The notes under the pieces: generated by a model
The model's database searches: none
Seen by the model: only the letters and a program-made list of their open reading frames with translations
Told to the model about the DNA's origin: nothing
Source of the DNA: Chlorops oryzae
Lineage: Eukaryota; Arthropoda; Insecta; Diptera; Chloropidae
NCBI GenBank assembly: GCA_020466095.1
Contig: CM035806.1
Coordinates: 164,116,379-164,180,378, forward strand
Reading direction: 5' to 3'
DNA: 64,000 bases
Program-made: the position numbers and the translations under genes
Shown: piece by piece, positions 49,502 to 60,433 of the stretch
Numbering within the stretch: the stretch's first letter is position 1
Layout: the number at the start of each line of letters is the position of its first letter

Positions 49502-49934
49502 TTGAGAGAGTAAGATAGAACGAGATAGAGAGAGAGAGAGAGAGAGAGAGATAAAGAGAGAGGGAGATAAAGAGAGGGGAAGATGGGAGAGATGGGATAG
49601 AGATGGGGATAGCGATGGGGGGAGAGAGATAGAAACAGAGACGGTAGAGAGAAATAGAGAGAATAAGATATAGAGAGATAGGGAGAGATAGGGAGAGATA
49701 GGGAGAGATAGGAGAGATAGGGAGAGATAGGGAGAGATAGGGAGAGATAGGGAGAGATAGGAGAGATAGGGAGAGATAGGAGAGAGATAGAGAGAGAGAT
49801 AGGAGAGAGAAAGGAGAGAGATAGGAGAGAAGGAGAGAGAAGAGAGAGAAAGAGAGAGAAAGAGAGAGAAAAGAGAGAGAAAAAGAGAAGAAGAGAGAGA
49901 AAGAGAGAGAAAGAGAGAGAAAGAGAAGAGAGAA

Positions 49935-49982
<48 letters not shown>

Positions 49983-50335
49983 AGAGAGAAAGAGAGAGAA
50001 GAGAGAGAAAGAGAGAGAAAGAGAGAGAAAGAGAGAAGAGAGAGAAAGAGAAGAGAGAGAGAAAGAGAGAGAGAGAGAAGAGAGAGAAAGAGAGAGAAAG
50101 AGAGAGAAAGAGAGAGAAGAGAGAGAAAGAGAGAAGAAGAGAGAGAGAAAGAGAGAGAGAAGAGAGAGAGAAGAGAAGAGAGAAGAGAGAAAGAGAGAGA
50201 GAAAGAGAGAGAAAGAGAGAAGAGAGAAGAGAGAAGAGAGAGAAGAGAGAGAAGAGAGAGAAAGAGAGAGAAGAGAGAGAAAGAAGAGAAAGAGAGAGAA
50301 AAGAGAGAGAAAAGAGAGGAAGAGGAGACAAGAGC
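49502..50335. repeat. Giant (GA)n/(GGGAGAGATA)n purine tract (0.83 kb)
   Basis: GAGA units with a decamer array GGGAGAGATA (about 49680-49790) and AAGAGAGAGA units dominate on the plus strand. Three overlapping minus-strand open frames of more than 300 codons encode only S/L/F repeats and are not genes. Confidence 0.97.
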
Positions 50336-51030
50336 AGACAGATAACTTGATGAGTGAGAAGATTTGAGATTGAGAGAAAATAGAAAGAGAAGATTTTGAG
50401 TTAACAAGTAACAAATATAAGAATATTTCGGGATCTCTTGAGACAAGTAGGAATACAAATACAGATTGATGACTGTGAGACAACCGTTTAGACTGATAGA
50501 AAATCAAATTCGGAGATCTTTCGAACACATATAAAATACTAAAAAATTATCGGTCTGCTTGAGATAGTAGCGCTTCATACTACAGATCTGTTGAATGTTG
50601 CCATCAAATCCTAACTGTGAATCAATGTGCGTTCGATCTTCTAACCAAAACTTAAAAAAAAATAAAAAAACTAATCGAGCTAGCTGAACAATTAGCTACA
50701 ATCTTCAAGCCATAATATGCTAATGAAATTGTTAGCATCAAATCCTCGTCACCATTTACGCTTAAAATAAAGAAAAAAAACAAACAAACAAAAAAAAAAA
50801 AAAAAAAAAGATATGATGTCGCCAGCTAGCTGGCTGCATTCATTAGATACAATGGAAAAAACGTGGGCGATGAGATCATAGCGTGCATAAGAAATTCAAA
50901 AGCAAAAAACAAAGGCGCGAACAGGTCAATTTTTATTTATTTATTTATTTTTTTTTTTTTTTGGCTTTGGCGAGTTTCGGTTTTATGGGAACTAGCCAAA
51001 TCGCCGGCCGTTCGAGTTTTGTTAGCAATA

Positions 51031-51676
51031 AACAAGTAAGAAAGCTAAAGTCGGTCAAGCCCGACTTTGAAATACCCAGCGTCCCGACATTATTGGCGCA
51101 CTATGTTTTGCCTCTCTATTTGTGGGCGTGGCAGTGAGCGGGCCACATAAATTTCATTCGCCTTGGTTAACCTATGTTGCGAATTTGAAGCTCCTACGAC
51201 TTTTACTTCACAAGTTACGATAAGCCCTTATTTGTGGGCGTGGCTCGAGAAGGACGGCGTCCATTTTTTTTTCAGGATATGTCCTTTTCCATAGCTTACC
51301 AGTACACCAAATATCAATGAAATGTGTTGAGTGGTTCGCAAGTTACAAGCATTTTACTGAAAACACAATAAATTCATTTGTGGGCGTGGCAGTGGGCGGA
51401 TGTCTCCCATTTTTACTTAGGATCATACTCAGACCCCGATATACCTGTGTGCCGAATTTCGACTTGAGTGGTCCAGCCGTTTCGGAGGAGATCCGACCAC
51501 AGACGGACGGACAGACGGTCAGACGGACGGACGGACAGACGGACATGTCTAAATCGATTCAGTTTTTGATCCTGATCATTTCTATATATATTTGTCTATA
51601 TGTATCTCCGGAGCTTAGTTCTCCCTGTTACAAGATTTGTACAAAACTAATATACCCTACTTACGCTGGGTACAAA
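51031..51676 (+). mobile_element. mini-me-like element, distinct subfamily (646 bp)
   Basis: It starts AACAAGTAAGAAAGCTAAAG and GCCCGACTTTGAAATACCCAG, repeats TTTGTGGGCGTGGC three times, then has AGACGGACGGACAG, the core GTCTAAATCGATTCAG, CTGATCATTTCTATATATA and the end ATACCCTACTTACGCTGGGT. It differs from the copies in the ko introns in the body but shares ends and core. Confidence 0.7.
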
Positions 51677-51679
51677 AAC

Positions 51680-53070
51680 GAGAAGCAACTTAAAGAGATT
51701 AGCACTTTGAAGCACATTCCGTTGACAAGATTTATTTTGTATTCAATCGTTTGCATACCATTTTGTTTTTTGATTTATTTATGTATCGATTCACAGCATG
51801 TCAGGTTAGGAACTTTGAACAGAGCCCGTTTGGGTCTTTTTCGGCTCTTATTTAAGTAATTAAATGAGGCCGAAAAAAGCTCTTGTGTGCCATTCGCATT
51901 ACGAGTATATGGAATATATTAGCGATGGCAGCGATTAATCGGTTGGCCGATTTATTCAGCGAATGAATCGAATAGAGGAGTATAGTAGAGTCCAGATTTT
52001 ACGACTGAAATCAACTAGGGGTTTTTCGAATAATCGAAAGTCCCTATAATCGATTTCAAAGTTAAATCAAATAATAATTTTATTTGAATTAATTTTTTAT
52101 TATAGATTTGATAAGAAGAATGAGTCCGCATAATCGAGTATCCGGATAATATAATTTGGTTAATCAAAATTCTAATGCATCCAAAGTAATATATACATTA
52201 TATAATGACGTGAAATAGAGAGGGCTGGGACCCGATTTAGCGGGTAGGCAAGCCGGGCACTGATGGGGCGGAAATTTCTCATAGATATGCGAAAACTATT
52301 CCCTATTAGTGTCATCATAGGAGCGCAAAATTTGAGTGGTAAAGAAGCTAGCTAGATCGGGCCTTGAAAGTGTGTATGTAAAAGATTGCTCCGGCCTCAC
52401 AGGGGTCGTTAAAATGAATTTATTTTTGTGATATTATAAAAGCCAATCGAAGAACTATAGAGCCTATCGGATCCCAGATTAGATAAATCTTTCTCAATTT
52501 TCTTATTCACTCTTTGTGTTACCTTACTAAGGGATATGCACCAAATTTTTGTGTTCCAAAAAATCCATTAAATGCTAAATCCTGCTCTATAGAATTCTTT
52601 TTTCAAGTTTAAAATTTGAATTCTTTCCATTTCATTATAAATGAAGTCTTTTTTGTTTTTTACAATAATTAAGGCCAGGTCTTCTATAGTACATCTAATT
52701 TAACTAGCTTATAAAATATATCTTATTCTAAAATAGTATGGGATAAATTAATCGGTATATTATCTATACCCCAGACTGTAAGAGTCATAGGCACTCTCGA
52801 AGAATTAAATAGATAGATAGTGGAATAGATAATGGATTAGAAAAAGGTAGAAATGGTAAAAGGAGTAGAAATAAGTTAGTATGAAAAGAGATAACAGAAA
52901 GAAGGGGTCAAACTTAAATGTTGTTGTTAGAATACAGAGCCAACTCAAATCGCCTTGGAAAAAGGTTCATTGAAAAGAGGGGTAAATCATCGTTCGCAGC
53001 CCTTAAAAGCGAAGAATCGAAAACACTTTTAAAACACACACAGACGTACATAAGTACATATGTATGTATG
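51680..53070. other. Intergenic AT-rich sequence, no gene seen
   Basis: GAGTCCGCATAATCGAGTAT and CCGGATAATA near 52115-52150 resemble ends of decayed pogo-like elements. The 180-codon frame at 51317-51859 runs out of the mini-me element and is rejected. Confidence 0.35.
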
Positions 53071-53080
53071 TATGTACATG

Positions 53081-53247
53081 CAGGGCCGTTTCTAGGCTTT
53101 TTGGGCCCCTAGGCTGTGCCTGTGGTGCGGGTCCTCCTAGAGTAGCAAAAAAAAAAAAAAAAAACCCAAAGCAGTGAAAAGCCAAAAGGCAATACAATTT
53201 TGTAGTGCGGGCCCATAGGCTGCAGCCTATGCCTAAAAACGGCCCTG
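53081..53247. mobile_element. hAT-type MITE (167 bp) with perfect 8-bp target duplication
   Basis: CAGGGCCGTTTCTAGGC and the inverse CAGGGCCGTTTTTAGGC form the ends. TGTACATG occurs on both sides (53073-53080 and 53248-53255). Non-coding. Confidence 0.88.
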
Positions 53248-53407
53248 TGTACATGCATACATGCCCCGAACGTGGCGGCGTTTTAACTTTTCTTCTGTTT
53301 TAGATAAATGTCAGTGGAAATTAGCACACATAAAAAAAAAGGCCAGCAGAAAAAACTTCGCAGTATCTTCAGGCTGCCAACAGGCCTTAACATGTTTCCC
53401 CATTATT

Positions 53408-53456
53408 CCTTTTCGTTCCATTCCATTCCATTCGATTCGATTCGATTCCATTCCAG
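53408..53456. repeat. ATTCC/ATTCG pentamer tandem
   Basis: Consecutive CATTC/GATTC pentamers. The open frames across it are low-complexity. Confidence 0.8.
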
Positions 53457-54076
53457 TCCGAGACAAACACGAAGACAAGAAGAGGAACCTTAAATCGACC
53501 ACCATCAACGCCAACGCCACCGCCACCGCCGCTAACACTTTAAACGAACGCCACGGCAGCACAGTGGTCAAATGCGAGGTATCCAGCGGGTTTTAATTAA
53601 TTTTGAAAAATTTCATTTCTTTCTTCGCCACAGCAGTGCAATTAATTTTTGCACAAATCTGTTGCGCACTGTTTTTTTTTTTTTTTTTTTTTCGATCGAA
53701 CGCTTAACTTTAACTAAACAGTCAATAGAAAAAAAATTTTTTGTTTAATTCACTTTATTTCGAGTAGTGATTCGATTTAGACTCGGTACTTTTTTTTACG
53801 ATCTTTTCAGACTGTTGCCTGTGTGATTGACGAAATATCCTCTGAGTGTCTCAATGACTCCAAAATTCCCTTAAATTCGATTTTAAAAACTTCAAAAAAA
53901 AAAAAAAAAAAAAAAAATTTTCTCCAACAAGTTCATGCTAAAGACCAGAAATTTCCCTTAAGATTCCTCTAAATTAGTAGAATCTTCCATCTCAATCCGG
54001 CCAATCTGACACTGACTTGTTTATAAGCCAAGCTCATAAATGTCAAAACCGATTTTTCGATTCTAAGGAATCTTAA

Positions 54077-54205
54077 CCCGGTAGCGCCTAGCGATGCCAT
54101 ATGGCATCACTGAAAGAGTTCGTTTTCTGCCATCCCCATACCTGAACCAGTTCATATTTCATTTTATTTTGTATATTTATTTTTTTAAATTCAGGCGCTA
54201 CCGGG
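54077..54205. mobile_element. TTAA-flanked MITE (129 bp, CCCGGTAGCGCCT ends)
   Basis: Perfect 13-bp inverted ends CCCGGTAGCGCCT, with TTAA at 54073-54076 and 54206-54209. CCC-initial ends and TTAA targets are typical of piggyBac-type elements. Confidence 0.75.
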
Positions 54206-54509
54206 TTAACATAACCGAATACCAATTTTTTGTTGTTCTAATTACTTTTTCTTTAACCGAGTACATTCGTTGTTTTGAAAATTCGATTCTGTTGATAGTC
54301 GTAGTTTCCGCAACACTCGGTTTGCTGGAAAATCGATTTTGAACAAAAACTCAATGGGCTTTCACCACTGTAATGGGTAATGTTCCAATAGATGATGTAT
54401 TGCTGCAGCAGCTTCCATGACTAGGATTTTTGCTCAAAAATTGCTTTCAAAGTGGTTCGCCATTCGGTCACAATAGAAGCAACACTGACGATAACCGATG
54501 ATGGGGAGC

Positions 54510-54547
<38 letters not shown>
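54510..54547. repeat. (GAT)n microsatellite
   Basis: About twelve uninterrupted GAT units. Confidence 0.95.
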
Positions 54548-54549
54548 CG

Positions 54550-55500
54550 GCGGCTTGATGGTTGACGGTGCGAAGGAGTGATTGTGTGAAAGAGGCATTA
54601 GCCACGAAAAATCGTAATTGACTAAGAGCAGTCAGCATTGGTCAACGGTCGAGGGCTTCTCCGGATCATTGTAATTCATCGTGGCTATGGCTGCACTTTA
54701 ATGATGAATTGTTTCACTCGAAGTCAACAGGATAACGATGTTAACGATGGATGGATGGTGTTATGGACCGACAGAGTGACTGCTATCAAGGAACGATTGG
54801 CATGTGCGCAATGCATTGTATGTCCAATGTATGTTCGCCTTAATGTATGTATTTATGTGTATGCGATTTTATGAATGTATGCAAATAGCCCTATAAATAT
54901 AAAATGCAATTGAAAATGAAAGCGCTGAAATGGATCGTCTACAGCTCTTGAACGAATTGCAGTTGGGAAGTGCAATGCTTTTATTTTCGATAAGCCTTGA
55001 CGATGGGCAGCAAAAAAATGTTGCAAGTCGCTGGAAGCTGTGTCGTAGTCATGGCATAACAGTGAAGTCTCTTTGGTGTCGATAGGCGCACTTGGAGTTT
55101 TATATTTTTTTAACCTTATATTTTTTATATATTTTTTTCTTGAACTTTTTTTTAAATATATTTTTATAAGTATATTTTTTGGGAGCAATTTTTTTGGGAG
55201 CATTTTTTTTATGAGTTATGAGATGTCATAGCCTTGGCGAAAAATGTTCCCTGTAGCGAATATTTTGGATAATTGTAGAGTCATGTACTTTTTACAACTG
55301 ATTTTTTTGTGAAAAGTTATGTGAGTAAAACTAGTCAAAAAAAGACAAAAAAAAAAAAGTGGGGCCTTTAAGTCACACCTGACCTGAGAACAATGCATCC
55401 CTTTTATTTTGATAATATACTCTTAACCTTGAATCTATGGAATCGCTAAAAGCCTTCGCGGTGATTAAGTGACAAAAAAAAAATATGGGCAATCGGGGAA
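54550..55500. other. Intergenic sequence, no gene seen
   Basis: Left half unique and balanced; right half T-rich with TATATTTTTT runs (55095-55215). No recognisable element or coding region. Confidence 0.35.
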
Positions 55501-55514
55501 AGAGCTATAGTGGA

Positions 55515-55967
55515 ACAGAGGGGTAGGTTTATAGATTGATATGTAGATGGAAGTAGCGATAGATGGTAAGAAGGATAGTCGCACAAACGAAGAGATGAAG
55601 TAATCGATTAACAAAGAAACGGATAGATGGATAAAAATATAGATAGAAAGGTGGATGGATGATAAGACAGAAAAATGGTCGGATCAATATATCTATAGAT
55701 GGATAGATGCATAAATATATAGTGAGAGAGAAGGAAAGATGGAAGGGGTCGTTGGAAAGAGAAACAAGGACTTCGGATAGACGAATAAAAAATATATGAA
55801 TTGACGGATAAACGCATAGGTGGGAAAAATATAAGTGGAAAGCGGATGCATGATCGGATTGAAAGCTGACCGGACGGATAGATTGATAGATGGAAAGGCG
55901 TCTAGAGCGAGAGAGATAGATAGAGAGAGAGAGAGAAGAGAGAGAGGAGAGAGAGAGAGAAGAGAAG

Positions 55968-56015
<48 letters not shown>

Positions 56016-56035
56016 ACAAAAATAGGATATAGTAT
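55515..56035. repeat. Degenerate GATA/GATGGATA tract with (GA)n core
   Basis: Diverged GATAGATGGATA-type units lead into GA runs at about 55905-56015. The long minus frames (SLSLS, YPSI) are repeat translations. Confidence 0.85.
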
Positions 56036-56166
56036 TGGGAAAGCTGAACAGATGGATATGATAGGGATAGACAAATAAATTGAAATATGAGAAGATATAC
56101 AGACACATAAACCAAATTATGGTGAGATGGAAATAAGGAAAGATGGGGAGACGAAGACAACGGATA

Positions 56167-56223
56167 GTCAGACAGACAGACAGAAAGACAGACAGACAGA
56201 AAGACAGACAGACAGAAGACAGA

Positions 56224-56264
<41 letters not shown>

Positions 56265-56265
56265 A

Positions 56266-56333
<68 letters not shown>

Positions 56334-56402
56334 ACAGACAGACAGACAGACAGACAGACAGAAGACAGACAGACAGACAGACAGACAAAGACAGACAGAA
56401 GA

Positions 56403-56445
<43 letters not shown>

Positions 56446-56474
56446 ACAGACAGACAGACAGACAGACAGACAGA

Positions 56475-56533
<59 letters not shown>

Positions 56534-56570
56534 GTACATACAGACAACAGAAAGACAGCCAGACAGAAGT
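56167..56570. repeat. (CAGA)n array (0.4 kb)
   Basis: Near-perfect CAGA tetramers with occasional AACAGA or GAAGACAGA interruptions. Frames of up to 230 codons (LSVCLSVC or RQTDRQTD) on both strands are artefacts. Confidence 0.97.
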
Positions 56571-56599
56571 AGATAATTGGATATCGAAATACAATTGTT

Positions 56600-58204
56600 G
56601 TGCGGACAGATGGAGTGACGGATAAATTCATAGAAGTATATATGGATGGATTGATTGTAATGTCTTGACACTGATCTTTTCTGGACGGATCTTGTGAACT
56701 ATTTATCAATTCGGTTCCGGAAACTAGACTCGTGGCTGTGAATATAAAGAAAATTAAATAAAAATTAACCCAAAAAAATATATTCCGACAAATTCATAGT
56801 GACTCAAGGAAATACTGCAATCTCTCCCAGGAAATTTTGGATATTTTCCAAACCGAACACACACAAAAAAAAAAAAAAAGAAAAAAAAATTTATCGTTTC
56901 TCCTTTGGAACGTCATTTTCGCGTAACATGCTCTCACAGCTATGCATGTCGTCCGCCTAAACTGTCAATTTGACCACCGTCCCCAATGACAGGTGAATGG
57001 TAGAAAATGCAGCAATGGACATGAAAAAACGCTATCCGCTTGCATTGCACATTGTTGCCATTGTCCGGTCGCGTCGCGTCGGACCGACCGAGCTCACTTA
57101 AAGTTCATTTAAATCATATCGATTGCACTGAGCGCTGCTCGCGCTCATGAGCCCCCCAAACGAATCTCGATGCGGCGCTGATGTTTGCCTCGATGCATGC
57201 CCAGTGTGGTGTGGAAAATGTAATCTAATCAATTTCGGAGTGTCCATTTCATTTCCAAATTGGAATGGAAATCGCCTTGCAGATTAAGCCTCGAATATGA
57301 AAACGAAAAACGAAAAACGAAAACAACAACAAAAACACTGATTGCTGCTCATTATCAATGCTATGACGAGCGTGTAAATGACTATTTAATGCGGCATCTT
57401 CATGCAGCTCGGATGGAAATCATGTTTTGCTGGTCACATTTAAGTTTTGAATGCCATCAAATATTATTTTATTGGATGTATGCATGCTGCTTTTTCTTTC
57501 TTTATTTTTTTTTTGGGGGGGGGCTTTTATTTGCATTGAAATTACCCCGTGGGTGGTCGCAGAGGTCGAGATGGAGGTTTGCCAAAGGCTGCAGCAAAAA
57601 TCATTTTGCGTGAAATTTTTCAAACGTTTCGCGAAGAATGTATATGTATGAATGCAAATGTTGCAAATGTTTGTCCCATAACTGAATCTTTACTATGTCT
57701 TCATTAAATTAACCCCTTAAAGATTTGTGGCCGAAAAAAAAAAAAAAAAAAAAAAAGTTCCTCGTCAATCTACTTTGAATGTTTTTCAGCGGAGAATTTA
57801 ACACGGCGATGTCCTAGGCGGTAGGCAATCGCCACCGCTTCGCTTACCTTTAGCACCTCAAATATTTAGGTACCCCCAAGTAGACATTCACTTCGCTGAT
57901 ACCAAGTAGGTTGCTATTTCAGTCGGGACTTCTACTTAATGGGCCGGACAATATCTGCTCGAAAAGTAAATAAGACAAAATCGTCAAGTCGGCAGCACTG
58001 AATCGAAAAAACAAGAGGGATAATTTTTGCTTTTGTTTTTTGTGTAGCAGTTGTCATATTTCGTACTTGCTATAGATTAGACGCAAACCTTTTTTGGGTT
58101 AGTGATATATGGTACCAACGAGTAGGTACCGAAATGGTTAGCCCAAATACGGCAATAGCCACTTTCCGTACTGAAGGGAATTGCCAGCCTTTGGACCACA
58201 TACC

Positions 58205-58236
<32 letters not shown>

Positions 58237-59140
58237 ACGCACCGCGGCTCTGTCTGACAGCCCTGTTCAAATTTGAATGGAGGCTGTCATATATTGCTGT
58301 GTTCCGATGGTGATTTCGAACCGGGGACACTCAAAATTTGCATAGAGAAAAATGGGAGCTTACAAGACTTTTGACCGAAAATAGTGAAGAGATAGTGAAG
58401 TCACGGCACAATGACGCGCCGCGACGACGATTTTCAATCATCCCAGATGGAAAATGGAAAAAGAAGGACAAAACAAAAAATTTCGAAAACATGAAAAGTC
58501 GTCTGTTAACGTGGACTGGCGTATGATATTATGACGATGCTCGTTATGACGAAAACTGAATGTGATACAATTTGTGATTTTGTGTTGTTACGTCTGTCTT
58601 TTTTCCTTGCAGATACATTTATTTTTTCTCCTTCCTTCGTTTTTTTTATTTGCTTCTTTTTTGTCTGAACTTTTCACAAATGTCATTTGCATTCCATCTA
58701 TTCGAATGAACTGCAAAGTAGTACCCGAAAAAGTTTACTAAAAGGGCAAGAAAAAAAAAGGCATAGAACAGAGATAGATAGAACGAATGAGAGAGAGTGA
58801 GAGAGAGAGGTTAAAAAAATAAATGAAATATGAATTAAGGTTCGAAAATTTTCAAATCTACTCACAAGGAGATCCATTTTGAATTCCTTTCAATCCTGTG
58901 ACCCGCCAGCCAGTCTGTCGAGCGGTGATCTCTGAAAGACAAAAAAAAAAAAAAAGAATATAATAAGGAAAGACATTCGGAGTTCGCACCATCTTGGCCA
59001 GTTTTTACGTAAATTTTTTTTATTAACAATCCTTAAGTCAAATAAAATTCTTCCATTTTCTCAATCAAATGTCAAACTTCTGATAAAATAAATTGGGTGT
59101 GTCCCCGTTAGGATGTACATACATACATACATACATAATA
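56600..59140. other. Intergenic sequence with a unique island (56.9-57.4 kb), no gene seen
   Basis: 56930-57420 is unique and GC-richer with TCGCGTCGCGTCGGACCGAC, GAGCGCTGCTCGCGCTC and CATGCCCAGTG motifs, resembling a regulatory island. (CA)n lies at 58203-58238. Short open frames have no homology. Confidence 0.3.
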
Positions 59141-59146
59141 CATATA

Positions 59147-60135
59147 CAGTACACTCGGGATAACGTCAATTAATTAAAAACCGCGGGAGTTGACGTTTAC
59201 CAGATTGTTGACGTTTATGATTGCCCTCATTTTAGACCAAAAATAGAGTTGGAATTATAGTTTTAAACGTTATTTTAACTTAGTATCCAAACTAAAACCA
59301 AACCAATAATCTGATTTAAACAAATTTATATGTATTTGGAGAAATAGAAAAAATTATTTATATATTAGATCGTGCCACTTTCGGTTTTTTAGAGATCATT
59401 TTATACGCGCAACATCAACAAGTTCAAAAACACAACTGACCAAAGAGAGAAAAAACTACATTGTACGCACAAAGGGAGATTCCCGGAATTCTGCGAATTC
59501 GTATTCTACAGGTTGTCCCGTTGGGAAGTGCATTCCTTAAAAGGGATGGTAGGGGGGTCCAAGATGAACAAAAAATCGTATGTGAGGGTGGGGTCCGGTC
59601 CCAAATGCACCCCTGAGGAGTTATGTGGCTTTAAAGTTTTTTTAACACTAAATAAGTCCAGAAAAACAATTCTCCCACGCCAATGGTTAATTGTAGAAAA
59701 AAATTGTTAATGTAGTTTGAAAGCTGATTGTATGCGCTTTTAGGCAAAATTGAATTAATGGTAAAAATTTGACCCATTGGGGGAAAAATAAATGGTCAAA
59801 GTAAAAAATTCGAAAAAAACTTTCCATTTTTTTTTTACTTTGGAAGCCATTTTGGTATGAAAATGGGTCCAATTAACACCCAATTTTTTTTATTTTATTC
59901 AAAATGCTGGATCGATTACCTTTAATTTGGCACCCCATATGCTAATGGGACACCCTGTATACGTAATTGCAGCAAAAAATTTTCTATTAAGCAGTTTTTT
60001 ACCTTTGGAGCTTTTAGGTATTGAAATATGACGTTTTAGACGTAGTCAATGTATAATTATTATAAAAGTGTTGATCGATTACTTTAGGAGGGTGTTGACG
60101 GAATATGGGGTAATGACGTTATCCCGGGTGTACTG
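59147..60135. mobile_element. pogo/Tigger-like element (989 bp) with a nested MITE
   Basis: The ends CAGTACAC-T/C-CGGGATAACGTCA match in inverted orientation at 21 of 22 positions. TA occurs at 59145-59146 and 60136-60137. CAGT termini and TA targets fit pogo-like transposons. No transposase frame is present, and 449 bp of the length is a later insertion. Confidence 0.78.
59509..59957 (+). mobile_element. TA-flanked MITE (449 bp) nested in the pogo-like element
   Basis: The ends CAGGTTGTCCCGTT and, inverted, CAGGGTGTCCCATT are bordered by TA (59507-59508 and 59958-59959). The interior matches 28135-28582 in the opposite orientation, with almost the same length. Confidence 0.78.
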
Positions 60136-60224
60136 TATATATATATATATATATGTATTTCTCATCGAAGGACTTTATTCGAAAAGTTCCCTCGAAAAGT
60201 TTGGCGGGGGGTTGACTGTTCTTA

Positions 60225-60431
60225 CTCTGAGAAAAAAACCAGCAACTCTATTGGTTGAATTGTACCCAACAACATTATATTCTTAAATTAAGAGTGCCAC
60301 TGTTGTTGCGTCCCATTTATTACAAGTAGGACCCAACAACAGTGGCACTCTTAATTTGAGAATATAAAGCTGTTTGGGTAGACTTCAACCAATAAAAGTT
60401 GTTGGTTTTACTTATTTTTTTTTTCTGAGAG
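60225..60431. mobile_element. Near-palindromic foldback MITE (207 bp)
   Basis: Arms of about 90 bp pair around 60320. AAATTAAGAGTGCCACTGTT and its inverse flank a short loop, and outer ends are CTCTGAG and CTGAGAG with TA outside (60223-60224 and 60432-60433). RNA from either strand would form a long hairpin. Confidence 0.82.
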
Positions 60432-60433
60432 TA

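Noticed and set aside
49417..50528. Three overlapping minus-strand frames longer than 300 codons
   Set aside because: They are serine/leucine/phenylalanine translations of the (GA)n tract. All three frames are open because of the repeat.
55693..56709. A 338-codon minus frame and RQTD/SVCL frames
   Set aside because: They derive from (CAGA)n, a 4-bp repeat that is open in several frames.
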